This document shows, in pieces, positions 9,116 to 17,729 of a DNA stretch of 64,000 nucleotides. The notes under the pieces are model-generated. The model ran no database searches. It had not been told where the DNA came from and saw only the letters and a program-made list of their open reading frames with translations. Source of the stretch: Leadbetterella sp035299025 (GTDB lineage: Bacteria; Bacteroidota; Bacteroidia; Cytophagales; Spirosomataceae). The position numbers and the translations under genes are program-made. The stretch's first letter is position 1. Each line of letters starts with the position of its first letter. The stretch spans positions 62,001 through 126,000 of the forward strand of contig DATGXK010000019.1 in assembly GCA_035299025.1 (NCBI GenBank), in the 5' to 3' direction.

Positions 9116-10867
9116 ATGTTAAGAACACATACCTGTGGTGAACTTAGAATTTCGAATCTTAACGAGTCAGTTACGCTTTGTGGCTGGGTTCAGAAAGTGA
9201 GAGACAAAGGTGGAATGGCTTGGGTAGATTTAAGAGACCGCTACGGCATTACACAGCTGATTTTCGAAGAGGGCAAAACAGCGACGGAGGTTTTGGAGAA
9301 AGTTCGCTCACTTGGAAGAGAGTTTGTAGTAAAAGCCGAGGGAAAAGTAATTGAGAGGTTATCGAAGAATGATAAAATAGATACTGGGGCGGTGGAAATT
9401 TTGGTTGAAAACATAGAAATTTTGAACCCCGCAAAGCTTCCCCCATTCTTGATTGAAGATGAAACAGATGGTGGCGACGAGCTTCGAATGAAATATCGTT
9501 ACCTAGATTTGAGAAGAAATCCGGTTCGTCAAAACTTACTTCTGAGACACAAAGTAGCCCAGCAAACCCGAATATTTCTTGATGCTCAGCAATTTATAGA
9601 AGTAGAAACACCAGTCTTGATAAAATCTACTCCGGAGGGTGCTAGAGATTTTGTGGTTCCGAGTAGAATGAATCCAGGCGAATTTTATGCTTTGCCACAA
9701 TCGCCGCAGACTTTCAAACAACTGTTGATGATTTCAGGTTTTGACCGTTACTACCAAATCGTTAAGTGCTTCAGAGACGAGGATTTAAGGGCCGATCGTC
9801 AACCTGAATTTACGCAAATTGACTGCGAGATGTCTTATGTGGAGCAAGAAGATGTTTTGAATATGTTTGAAGGATTAATTAAACATCTTTTTAAAACAGT
9901 TAAAGAAATCGACCTTCCGGAAGTTCCAAGAATGACTTATGCAGACGCCATGAAATTCTACGGATGTGACAAACCGGATATCAGGTTTGATATGAAATTT
10001 GTAGAAATCAACGAGTTGGTACAAAACAAAGGCTTCCAGGTTTTTGACGACGCAGAGCTTGTGGTTGGCATAAACGCCACAGGATGTGCCGAATATACTA
10101 GAAAACAAATAGATGAACTTACTGAGTGGATGAAACGTCCGCAAATAGGTGCAAAAGGATTGGTCTATATTAGATTCAATGCCGACGGCACTATTAAATC
10201 ATCGGTAGACAAATTTTATTCTGAAGAAGACCTCAAAGCTATTGGAGAAAAATTCAATGCAAAAGCAGGAGACCTGATACTTATAATATCTGGACAAGCC
10301 GACAAAGCACGAAAACAACTCAACGAGCTCCGTCTTGAAATGGGGAATAGACTAGGTCTCAGAAATCCCGACGAGTACAAAGTACTTTGGGTGGTAGACT
10401 TCCCTTTATTAGAATTTGGAGAAGAAGAAAATCGTTGGTTTGCTATGCACCACCCGTTCACAGCTCCAAAACCCGAAGACGTAGCTCTTCTCGATTCAGA
10501 CTTGGGCAAAGTTAGAGCCAACGCTTATGATATGGTTATCAATGGCACCGAAGTAGGTGGCGGTTCTGTGAGGATTTTCCAAAAACCTTTACAACAACGA
10601 ATGTTCGAAATCCTTGGATTTTCGGATGAAGAGGCGAGAAAACAATTTGGTTTCTTGATGGAGGCTTTTGAATACGGAGCACCTCCACACGCAGGTTTGG
10701 CGTTCGGTTTCGATAGATTGGTTTCGTTATTCGGTGGAGCGGAATCTATTAGAGACTTCATAGCTTTCCCGAAAAATAACAGCGGCCGTGATGTAATGAT
10801 AGATTCACCGTCAAGTATTTCGGACTTACAATTGAAAGAATTAAGTATAAATGTAGATTTGAAATAA
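9116..10867 (+). CDS. aspS: Aspartate--tRNA ligase
   Basis: 583 residues from ATG 9116 (MLRTHTCGELRISN), the usual AspRS start; the upstream frame extension has no family similarity and crosses the promoter. An N-terminal OB-fold (VTLCGWVQKVRDKGGMAWVDLRDR), class II motif 2 (FRDEDLRADRQPEFTQID), the bacterial GAD insertion, and motif 3 (GLAFGFDRLVSLFGG) are present. It charges tRNA-Asp, cytoplasmic. Length is typical for bacterial AspRS. Monocistronic, closed by a hairpin at 10890. Confidence 0.98.
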   Translation: MLRTHTCGELRISNLNESVTLCGWVQKVRDKGGMAWVDLRDRYGITQLIFEEGKTATEVLEKVRSLGREFVVKAEGKVIERLSKNDKIDTGAVEILVENIEILNPAKLPPFLIEDETDGGDELRMKYRYLDLRRNPVRQNLLLRHKVAQQTRIFLDAQQFIEVETPVLIKSTPEGARDFVVPSRMNPGEFYALPQSPQTFKQLLMISGFDRYYQIVKCFRDEDLRADRQPEFTQIDCEMSYVEQEDVLNMFEGLIKHLFKTVKEIDLPEVPRMTYADAMKFYGCDKPDIRFDMKFVEINELVQNKGFQVFDDAELVVGINATGCAEYTRKQIDELTEWMKRPQIGAKGLVYIRFNADGTIKSSVDKFYSEEDLKAIGEKFNAKAGDLILIISGQADKARKQLNELRLEMGNRLGLRNPDEYKVLWVVDFPLLEFGEEENRWFAMHHPFTAPKPEDVALLDSDLGKVRANAYDMVINGTEVGGGSVRIFQKPLQQRMFEILGFSDEEARKQFGFLMEAFEYGAPPHAGLAFGFDRLVSLFGGAESIRDFIAFPKNNSGRDVMIDSPSSISDLQLKELSINVDLK

Positions 10868-10889
10868 TATTTCAGGAATTCTAACAATG

Positions 10890-10924
10890 AGAGAGCTATT
10901 CTGAAAAGAAGAGCTCTCTTTTAT
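10890..10924 (+). terminator. Terminator of aspS
   Basis: 8-bp stem AGAGAGCT / AGCTCTCT with a 14-nt loop, then TTTTATTTT. It lies between convergent aspS and the VanZ-like gene and overlaps the end of the latter. Confidence 0.65.
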
Positions 10925-11283
10925 TTTACCAGCTTATTAAATAAAATAGCACAAACAATACCCAATAGCACTCCCACCATGTCGGCCAGTATGTCAAAGA
11001 CATCAAACCCACGATGAAAACTCTCAGGCAAAAGAAACTGGACTATTTCTATAAAAATAGCAAATACTGATAACCACAAACCGACTTTCTTAACATCCCC
11101 TGAATTCACTAACCACGAGAAAGACAAAGCCCCGAAAGCAAGAAAATGTGCCGTTTTGTCGTCGGTTGTATCGGGAATATTCTCAGAAGGCATAAAACAA
11201 AGTACAGCCACCAAAACCGTTAGAAATAAAGAGAAGTAAAGGTTTTGAAAGAAAAAATCTCGAAGGATTTTAAGCGTCTTCAT
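10921..11283 (-). CDS. VanZ family membrane protein
   Basis: 120 residues with four hydrophobic segments. The VanZ-like pattern is visible: CFMPSENIPDTTDDKTAHFLAFGALSF early, WLSVFAIFIEIVQFLLPE in the middle, and RGFDVFDILADMVGVLLGI near the end. VanZ-like proteins are small inner-membrane proteins, one of which gives low-level teicoplanin resistance in enterococci; most members have no known role. It is convergent with aspS and lies ~70 bp downstream of the desaturase gene's terminator. Confidence 0.8.
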   Translation of the reverse strand: MKTLKILRDFFFQNLYFSLFLTVLVAVLCFMPSENIPDTTDDKTAHFLAFGALSFSWLVNSGDVKKVGLWLSVFAIFIEIVQFLLPESFHRGFDVFDILADMVGVLLGIVCAILFNKLVK

Positions 11284-11308
11284 TCAATTTTTGTTGTTTG
11301 CGTGTAAA

Positions 11309-11337
11309 AGAAAAAAGTACCGAATGGCCGGTACTTT
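11309..11337 (-). terminator. Terminator of the acyl-ACP desaturase gene
   Basis: Minus-strand 9-bp stem AAAGTACCG / CGGTACTTT with a short loop, followed by TTTTTTC, 20 bp after the desaturase stop. Confidence 0.85.
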
Positions 11338-11356
11338 CTATATTTTTTAATTCATT

Positions 11357-12340
11357 TTATCTTGTTATCCAGCTGAACTCATACTCGAGTTCAGGCACTT
11401 TGGTTCTTTCTGCAATTCGCTTCAATCTATTCGGCAAAGCCATCAAATAGTCTCTTGCTTTTTCTGCCGAACCATTCAAGCCCGAGATTTTGTCGATCTT
11501 CCAATCCACCAACAAATCCTCCAAAATTTTAATGTAATCATTGGTAGTGTAAACTCCCAATCGCTGAGCAGAATCAGAAAAGTGTGCAAAAACATCGCCC
11601 ATCTTTTGTCCAGTTTCTCTCAAAAAATGTGCGGGCATCACAATTTTCTTTTTCATCATATACTCAAAGGCCAACATCATTTCCGATGGATCAACTTCAA
11701 AGAAACGCTCTACAAATGTTTTATACGCTTTGGCATGTCGCATTTCGTCAGCGGCTATTACACCACACACTTTTGATAAATGGCTGTTACCAAACTTCTT
11801 GGCCAAAGTAGCCGTTCTTCGATGCGAAACATTGGTTGCCAACTCTTGAAAAGAGGTGTACACAAAGTTTTTGTAAGGATCTATATCTGTTTCGATATCA
11901 AAACCATCAGCTATGAGCCATTGCGTTGATGTCTCCATCTCTCTCATATTCACTCTTCCAGATAGATACAGATATTTGTTGAGCAAATCCCCATGACGAT
12001 TTTCTTCTGCAGACCACCATCTTACCCATTTGGTCCAGCCACTTTGTTTTTGTTCTACTTGGTTAACCCCTTCTACAGACATCAGCCATGAAGAATAAGT
12101 AGGCAGAGCTTCTTCTGTGACGCAGTCTCCTACCAAAACCGCCATATAATCATAAGGCAGCTCTCTGCAAGCCTCTTGTAATTCCTTTATCTCGGTCGTA
12201 AAATTTTCCTTTGAAGAGTCCGGAAGGAAATCTGTCGGCTGCCAATTGGTCTCTATCGGGTTCAAAAATTCTTCAATCAAAGAATCTAGCTTTTCACCCA
12301 CAAACCTCATCACCTCAATTCTCGAAAGCGGAGTTTCCAT
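11357..12340 (-). CDS. Acyl-ACP desaturase (soluble di-iron, FA_desaturase_2)
   Basis: 327 residues without signal peptide or membrane segments. The two di-iron ligand motifs of soluble acyl-ACP desaturases, ExxH, are present in WSAEENRHGDLLN and AADEMRHAKAY, with LATNVSHRRTATLAKK between them. These enzymes introduce a double bond into acyl-ACP using oxygen and ferredoxin, and so set membrane unsaturation. The gene is monocistronic with its own promoter (12364-12393) and terminator. It lies next to plsC, another membrane-lipid gene, on the opposite strand. Confidence 0.92.
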   Translation of the reverse strand: METPLSRIEVMRFVGEKLDSLIEEFLNPIETNWQPTDFLPDSSKENFTTEIKELQEACRELPYDYMAVLVGDCVTEEALPTYSSWLMSVEGVNQVEQKQSGWTKWVRWWSAEENRHGDLLNKYLYLSGRVNMREMETSTQWLIADGFDIETDIDPYKNFVYTSFQELATNVSHRRTATLAKKFGNSHLSKVCGVIAADEMRHAKAYKTFVERFFEVDPSEMMLAFEYMMKKKIVMPAHFLRETGQKMGDVFAHFSDSAQRLGVYTTNDYIKILEDLLVDWKIDKISGLNGSAEKARDYLMALPNRLKRIAERTKVPELEYEFSWITR

Positions 12341-12363
12341 AAATTAATTGTTTTAATCTAGTA

Positions 12364-12393
12364 CAAAAGTAATAAACTTTCGTCGCTTTCAAA
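12364..12393 (-). promoter_or_regulatory. Promoter of the acyl-ACP desaturase gene
   Basis: On the minus strand a -33 TTTG (12390-12393) is followed after 18 bp by TACTTTTG (12364-12371), an exact -7 match. The start codon is ~24 bp further on. It is the best-formed Bacteroidota promoter seen in the window. Confidence 0.65.
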
Positions 12394-12423
12394 TCAACAA
12401 AATCCGCTAAGCATCAAAACCGA

Positions 12424-12454
12424 TTTAACATTCGAAAATTTAACCTTAAATTTG
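12424..12454 (+). promoter_or_regulatory. Promoter of plsC-like gene
   Basis: A -33-like TTTA (12424-12427), a 19-bp spacer, and the exact -7 match TAAATTTG (12447-12454). Transcription would begin near 12460, so the TTG at 12452 cannot be the start codon and the GTG at 12470 is preferred. Confidence 0.55.
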
Positions 12455-12469
12455 CAGAAAAAAGATTTA

Positions 12470-13207
12470 GTGAAAAAAATTCTTGACTACATACTGGGCT
12501 CTGTTTACATTTTATACTTCGGCATTATACTCGTCATTTTTCATGGTATACAATTTATAGCTTACGAGTTTTTCGGCCAGAAAGCACATCAGAAAACAGT
12601 AGAATGGCTCAATTTCTTCATAGTTTTCGGCTGGTATATTACGGGCTCCACGGTTTCTTTTTCTCAAAAAACAGCTTTATCTACCGATAAAACAATCATT
12701 TTTATTTCCAATCATCAAAGTATGTTTGACATACCGGGCATTATTTGGTTTTTGAGAAAAAACACGCCTTTGTTTATCTCCAAAGTAGAACTTTCGAAAG
12801 GAATTCCGAGTATTTCATACAATCTGAGAGTTGGTAAGGCCGCATTAATAGACAGAAAAGACCCAAAGCAAGCCATCGGAGAAATAATCAGATTTTCGAA
12901 ATACATTTTTGAAAACAATTATTCGGGTGTAATCTTTCCAGAGGGCACGCGTTCAAGAACCGGAAAACTCAAGCCATTCGCAGTGGGAGGTGTAGCCACT
13001 TTGCTTAAAAAATGCCCCGGAGCAGACGTTGTCCCTATCGCAATTATAAATACGGGCAAGTTTAATCCCACCGGCATATTTCCTTTAAGAAGTTTCACCA
13101 ATATGTCTTGGACCACCTTAGAACCTATCGAAACAAAAGGCAAGTCTGCGGAAGAAATAGTGGGAGAAGCAGAAAAACAAATCGGCGATTTTTTAAATAA
13201 TCAATAG
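12470..13207 (+). CDS. plsC: 1-acyl-sn-glycerol-3-phosphate acyltransferase
   Basis: 245 residues from GTG 12470. The longest frame opens at TTG 12452, but that TTG is the end of a -7 element. PlsC marks: HX4D motif in NHQSMFD, the FPEGTRSR substrate motif, and VPIAIINTG. Two hydrophobic segments near the N-terminus (YILYFGIILVIFHGIQFIAY and LNFFIVFGWYITG) anchor it in the inner membrane. It makes phosphatidic acid from lysophosphatidic acid and acyl-ACP or acyl-CoA. It is divergent from the desaturase gene, sharing a ~130-bp promoter region. Confidence 0.92.
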   Translation: MKKILDYILGSVYILYFGIILVIFHGIQFIAYEFFGQKAHQKTVEWLNFFIVFGWYITGSTVSFSQKTALSTDKTIIFISNHQSMFDIPGIIWFLRKNTPLFISKVELSKGIPSISYNLRVGKAALIDRKDPKQAIGEIIRFSKYIFENNYSGVIFPEGTRSRTGKLKPFAVGGVATLLKKCPGADVVPIAIINTGKFNPTGIFPLRSFTNMSWTTLEPIETKGKSAEEIVGEAEKQIGDFLNNQ

Positions 13208-13371
13208 CATTTTTGTCATTTTTTTCGTTTTTTCACGAAAAATGCATTCATATCCAGTATTATTGACCAATTTTGCTGGGCAAAGAACAAGACTTAAAGT
13301 ATACTTTTCTGAACTTCTAGGTATACAAAGGGTAATAATGCGTGGAATTGTACTTAAATAACTCCTACCAA

Positions 13372-14028
13372 ATGGTAGCAAAAGAATTAATAGATAGCAA
13401 CATACCTGTTTTGAAAGAAACAGACAATGTAGACAAGGCTTTACAGTTGATGAGTGAGAGCAAAACTTCCCATCTTCCGTTTGTACATGAAACCCTTTTT
13501 TCTGGTTTCTTTTCAGAAGAACAATTGTTGCATCACGACTTCGACACTATTCTTGAGGATATTCAGCCTGAAACTATAGACACCAAAATTGACCTCAATC
13601 TTCCGGTTTTAGAGCTGGTAAAAATATTCATCAAGAGCCCTTTCGACATTCTCCCTGTTTTTGACCAAACTGATGTGTTTATAGGAACAGTAGAGAAAAA
13701 AGAAACCCTAGAGAGGTTTATAGAAACTCTGGCATTGAATGATACTGGAGGATTATTAGAGATAAACTTAAACAACAAAGAATATTCACTCTCCGAAATA
13801 TCCAAGGTTGTAGAGTTAGAATCAGCCAATATCTTGAGCTCATTCATATCTTATGACGACCAAAATCAAATGCACTTGACGCTCAAACTTGACATTTCGC
13901 AGATTAGCGGAGTAGTAAATGCCCTTGAAAGATATGGATATGACGTGGTTTCATATTTTGCTTCGGAGCCCGTCACCAATTTGGAAAAAGACCGCTACGA
14001 CCTTTTAATGAAATACTTGAGCATTTAA
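13372..14028 (+). CDS. CBS-domain protein
   Basis: 218 residues from ATG 13372 (MVAKELIDSNIPVLKETD). A GTG at 13342 would add ten residues without family similarity. A CBS pair occupies the first ~120 residues (VDKALQLMSESKTSHLPFV, then FIKSPFDILPVFDQTDVFIG), followed by an ACT-like segment (ANILSSFISYDDQNQMHLTLKLD). CBS pairs usually bind adenosyl nucleotides. It lies 14 bp upstream of nadK, an arrangement common in Bacteroidota, suggesting a regulatory link to NAD(P) metabolism; that is inference. Confidence 0.85.
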   Translation: MVAKELIDSNIPVLKETDNVDKALQLMSESKTSHLPFVHETLFSGFFSEEQLLHHDFDTILEDIQPETIDTKIDLNLPVLELVKIFIKSPFDILPVFDQTDVFIGTVEKKETLERFIETLALNDTGGLLEINLNNKEYSLSEISKVVELESANILSSFISYDDQNQMHLTLKLDISQISGVVNALERYGYDVVSYFASEPVTNLEKDRYDLLMKYLSI

Positions 14029-14042
14029 AATAGCCTATTCTT

Positions 14043-14930
14043 ATGAAATTTGCGATACATGGAAGAGTTTTCAAGTCAGACTCTACAACAGTCATTCAGG
14101 AAATCTTCAATGAACTCAAGACCAACAACATATCATACCAAGTTACCGATTCTTTTACTGAAATACTGAATGAGGCGGGCATAATTTTTGACCCCGCCAG
14201 TTCTTTCTCTAAAACCAGCGACCTTGTGGACGTAGACATAGCACTCAGTCTCGGTGGCGATGGCTCCTTTTTGGAGACCTTGGGTTTGGTGGCAAACAAG
14301 GAAATCCCTGTTCTAGGAATTAACTTTGGAAGACTTGGTTTCCTGACAGACATTCAACCACAAAATATCAAAAAAACGCTCAAAAAAATACTGGCCAAAC
14401 AATACAAAATAGACGAAAGACTCATGCTCCATGCAGAGGCCAACAACGACTTCTTTGAATCAGGCATGAATTTTGCTCTCAATGAAATAGCTATTTCTAA
14501 AACTGATACCTCGTCGATGATTGTCATTCATGCCTATATCGACGGCGACTTTCTGAATAGTTATTGGGCCGACGGACTGATGGTTTCAACACCTACGGGT
14601 TCTACAGGCTACAATTTGAGTTGTGGTGGACCACTCGTAATGCCGAAGTCAGAGAACTTCATCATTACGCCCATTTGTCCTCACAACCTATTTGTAAGAC
14701 CAATAATTGTTTCAAACCAAAGTAAAATCACTTTGAAAGTTGAAAGTAGAAGTAAGAATTTCTTGGTCTCGATGGACTCACGAGCTAAAATTATTGGAGA
14801 CGATGTGGGTGAAATAAACATCAGCATGGAAACCTTCAAAGCCAAACTCGTGAAGATAGACGGAATGGAGTTTTTGAGTACTTTACGTAAAAAACTAAAC
14901 TGGGGAGACGATATTAGAAATAGAATTTAA
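14043..14930 (+). CDS. nadK: NAD kinase
   Basis: 295 residues. The catalytic GGDG motif is in LSLGGDGSFLET, preceded by the typical strand, and the NAD-binding segments LGINFGRLGFLTD, NEIAISK and STPTGSTGYNLSCGGP are all present. It phosphorylates NAD to NADP in the cytoplasm. It follows the CBS-domain gene by 14 bp and is followed after 60 bp by the envelope genes, so it probably starts or shares the long envelope transcript. Confidence 0.97.
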   Translation: MKFAIHGRVFKSDSTTVIQEIFNELKTNNISYQVTDSFTEILNEAGIIFDPASSFSKTSDLVDVDIALSLGGDGSFLETLGLVANKEIPVLGINFGRLGFLTDIQPQNIKKTLKKILAKQYKIDERLMLHAEANNDFFESGMNFALNEIAISKTDTSSMIVIHAYIDGDFLNSYWADGLMVSTPTGSTGYNLSCGGPLVMPKSENFIITPICPHNLFVRPIIVSNQSKITLKVESRSKNFLVSMDSRAKIIGDDVGEINISMETFKAKLVKIDGMEFLSTLRKKLNWGDDIRNRI

Positions 14931-14990
14931 AAAATAAATTCAATAAAAAAGTATTTAAAATCGTTTACTCGATAAAAACTACGAAACGCT

Positions 14991-16040
14991 ATGTTTAAGC
15001 CCAAAAGTAAATTTTACAATCTTCTTTTTGTATTATTGATGATTGTATCCTCTGCGAGTTTTGCTCAAAAAAAGGGACTTTTTAGCAAAAAAAATGTGCT
15101 CAATCAATACGCCACGGTAGGTATTGGCGGTGGCAGTTCGCATTATTTTGGAGATTTGGCTCCTTATAGTTATTTCTATTATGGTCTTTATACCAATGTT
15201 AGATGGAACGGGAGCATAAATTACACCCGATATCTAACTGCCAATGCAGCAGCTAGGGTATCGTATACCTATGCCAGACTTTATGGCGATGACTACACCT
15301 ATGCCTCTCGTAACCTGGAGAAAATGTCGGCGAATTATATACGAAACCTTAGTTTCAGAAACGACCTTCAAGAATTTACGATTTCGGGCTTATTCAATAT
15401 CCTTCCCCAATACGGCAAAGGTGCAAAAGGCAGAAGTGCATTTATGCCTTATGGAGCCGTTGGTTTAGGTATATACGGACACCAACCCAAAGCTCGTGGA
15501 CCTATTAATTTCGACCCTGACACTGGTTTACCTGTTAAGGCACCATGGGAAGCCTTAAAACCAATGAATACTTCGGGCCAGGGAATCCCAGGAAGCACAG
15601 TGAAAACATATTCTCTTGTTCAGCCAGTTATGCCTATCGCTATTGGCCTAAGAGTTAAAATCAACTCTAGTTTTGACTTCACCGCCGAAGCAGGTCTTAG
15701 ACTTACGCCCTTTGATTATTTAGATGACGTAGGTGCCACATCCTACCCGTCAAAGTCTTTAATGGTTTCCAATTATGGTAACACAGCCGCTGAATTAAGC
15801 TACAGAGCCGGTGAAGATTACCCCGCAAACCATCCAAATGTTACCAGAATACAATATTTCATTCAAGCAGCCTCACAACAAGGATTCCCAACGGCTGGAA
15901 TTGCACCTTCTACTAACGCTGAGCAGATTTATCCGTATTCATCTATGCGTGGTTCTAAGAGGATTGATAGCTATATTTTAACACAATTTACGCTTAGCTA
16001 TGTTTTGAGTAACAGTATTAAATGCCCTATAATCAAATGA
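14991..16040 (+). CDS. DUF6089-type outer-membrane beta-barrel protein
   Basis: 349 residues with a signal peptide ending SASFAQ. The mature part opens with a glycine-rich strand typical of small barrels (YATVGIGGGSSHYFGDL) and continues with alternating aromatic strands, e.g. YLTANAAARVSYTYARLYGDDY and SFDFTAEAGLRLTPFDYLDD. The pattern matches the DUF6089 proteins that Bacteroidota place before uppS and bamA. Function is not known; a role in the outer membrane is inferred from the neighbours. A related but shorter gene follows at 16103. Confidence 0.8.
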   Translation: MFKPKSKFYNLLFVLLMIVSSASFAQKKGLFSKKNVLNQYATVGIGGGSSHYFGDLAPYSYFYYGLYTNVRWNGSINYTRYLTANAAARVSYTYARLYGDDYTYASRNLEKMSANYIRNLSFRNDLQEFTISGLFNILPQYGKGAKGRSAFMPYGAVGLGIYGHQPKARGPINFDPDTGLPVKAPWEALKPMNTSGQGIPGSTVKTYSLVQPVMPIAIGLRVKINSSFDFTAEAGLRLTPFDYLDDVGATSYPSKSLMVSNYGNTAAELSYRAGEDYPANHPNVTRIQYFIQAASQQGFPTAGIAPSTNAEQIYPYSSMRGSKRIDSYILTQFTLSYVLSNSIKCPIIK

Positions 16041-16102
16041 TATAACCTCTACTTTTTTTAATTCAAAGAAAAAATTAGACCTTTGCGTTGCAAAATAGAG
16101 GT

Positions 16103-16855
16103 ATGTTTAAAAAAATCGGTTTCTTACTGTTCCTTTCATATTTCACTTATGGCCAAAAACTTGAGATAGGTTATGGCTTAGGCCCAACTTATCAAAAAGG
16201 TGACATACACCCTACATTCAGGGTTCTCAGTCCACGAATCGGAAGTAACATTTTTGTTCGATATAATTTCACAAAAGCTATTTCTCTCAAGGCCAATGCA
16301 ATGATTGGCTTTATTGGTGGAAAAGATGCCAACTCAGGCAACGCTTTGAACGAGTATCGCGGCCTGAAATTCAACAATACCCTCTGGGATTACAATGGTC
16401 AAGTTGAATACAATTTCCTCAATTTCAGAACTCACAATGGACGCTATGAACATAGCTGGACACCCTATTTATTTGGTGGCTACGGCAATATGCAATTTCT
16501 TAGAAGACAATTTACTACACGAAACGTTACCACCACAAACTCCATTATTGCAGGCCCAGACCCCATTTTACCTTTCGGAATTGGTTACAAAAAGATTGTA
16601 AATGGCAAATGGAATTTTGGTGTAGAATTCGGGACACGAATTCTTCTTCGCAAAAAAAGTGCTGACTTATTTGATGGCTATGGATTTGACCCAAAAACCA
16701 ACGAGCCGCAGAGCTTATACTCAGCACAAGATGGTTCAGACCCAAACATAGCTCTTTTAAAATATCCAAACACCCTCCAGAAAGATAAGTACTTTCATAT
16801 ATCTTTCTCGGTGAGTTATTTGTTTTATAAAGTCCATTGTCCTCCTGGACGGTAA
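16103..16855 (+). CDS. DUF6089-like outer-membrane protein, second copy
   Basis: 250 residues from ATG 16103 (MFKKIGFLLFLSYFTYGQ is the signal peptide); a TTG at 16088 would add five residues before it. Beta-barrel features: LEIGYGLGPTYQKGDI, RVLSPRIGSNIFVRYNF, and WNFGVEFGTRILLRKKSADLFDGYG. The final strand, YFHISFSVSYLFYKVHC, aligns in pattern with the end of the preceding gene (DSYILTQFTLSYVLSNSIKC), including a Cys-Pro near the C-terminus of both. The two are probably paralogs that diverged long ago. Confidence 0.75.
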   Translation: MFKKIGFLLFLSYFTYGQKLEIGYGLGPTYQKGDIHPTFRVLSPRIGSNIFVRYNFTKAISLKANAMIGFIGGKDANSGNALNEYRGLKFNNTLWDYNGQVEYNFLNFRTHNGRYEHSWTPYLFGGYGNMQFLRRQFTTRNVTTTNSIIAGPDPILPFGIGYKKIVNGKWNFGVEFGTRILLRKKSADLFDGYGFDPKTNEPQSLYSAQDGSDPNIALLKYPNTLQKDKYFHISFSVSYLFYKVHCPPGR

Positions 16856-16942
16856 AATATGACCAAAAAAGGCCTTTAATTTACTTTAAAACAATATTTT
16901 ACCTTTTTATATTCCCTGCTTTTTATTCCCTTATCTTTTTTG

Positions 16943-16950
16943 TATTTTTG
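16943..16950 (+). promoter_or_regulatory. -7 element (TATTTTTG) of uppS-bamA
   Basis: Exact TAnnTTTG match 36 bp before the uppS TTG start, in a T-rich stretch with no hairpin terminator before it. Confidence 0.5.
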
Positions 16951-16985
16951 CAATCCTTTTCTAACGGAACTAACACTATTTTTTA

Positions 16986-17729
16986 TTGGAAGATATTGAT
17001 TTAAACAATTTACCCAAGCATATAGCCGTTATCATGGATGGTAACGGAAGGTGGGCGAAAACCAAAGGTGCCATGCGTATTTTTGGGCATCATCATGGTA
17101 TTGCTGCCGTAAGAGATACTGTGGAGGGCTGTGCGGAGCTTGGGGTTGGCTTTCTTACTTTGTATACGTTTTCCACCGAAAATTGGGGCAGACCCAAAGC
17201 GGAAGTTGACGGAATCATGAGCCTTTTGGTTAAAACCATTGGTGATGAAATACCAAGTTTGCACAAGAACAATGTAAGACTCAAATGTATTGGTGATTTG
17301 GAAATGCTTCCCACCAAGGCAAGAAATGAAATGTTGGCTGGTATTGAAAAAACCAAAGACAACACTGGACTGGTTTTGAGTTTGGCATTAAGCTACAGCG
17401 GAAAGTGGGACATTGTGCAGGCGATAAAACAAATCGCTACCAAAGTCAAAAACAACGAAATCGACGTTGAAGATATTAACGAAAGTATGTTCGGGCATTT
17501 TTTGGCAACCTATCCAGACCCAGACGTAGATTTTTTAATAAGAACAGGTGGCGACCACAGGATAAGTAATTACCTACTCTGGCAGTCGGCATATGCAGAA
17601 CTTTTGTTTCTAGACGACGTCTTTTGGCCAGACTTTAGAAAACAACATTTAAAAGAAGCGATATTAACATATCAGCAAAGAGAGAGGAGATTCGGAAAAA
17701 CAGGCGATCAGATAAAAACAAATAAATGA
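16986..17729 (+). CDS. uppS: Isoprenyl transferase / undecaprenyl diphosphate synthase
   Basis: 247 residues. TTG 16986 is the only start between the in-frame stop at 16971 and the essential motif, because the first ATG falls inside IAVIMDGNGRWAK. Asp18 of that motif binds the diphosphate-Mg. RTGGDHRISNYLLWQ and the FLDDVFWPDF segment are also diagnostic. It makes the C55 lipid carrier for peptidoglycan and O-antigen. Its stop overlaps the bamA start (ATGA), so the two are translationally coupled. Confidence 0.96.
   Translation: MEDIDLNNLPKHIAVIMDGNGRWAKTKGAMRIFGHHHGIAAVRDTVEGCAELGVGFLTLYTFSTENWGRPKAEVDGIMSLLVKTIGDEIPSLHKNNVRLKCIGDLEMLPTKARNEMLAGIEKTKDNTGLVLSLALSYSGKWDIVQAIKQIATKVKNNEIDVEDINESMFGHFLATYPDPDVDFLIRTGGDHRISNYLLWQSAYAELLFLDDVFWPDFRKQHLKEAILTYQQRERRFGKTGDQIKTNK

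Noticed and set aside
13210..13255. Possible terminator or stem (GCATTTTT ... AAAAATGC) after plsC
   Set aside because: The arms are A/T homopolymers and the loop is long and T-rich; the pairing is not better than expected in such sequence.
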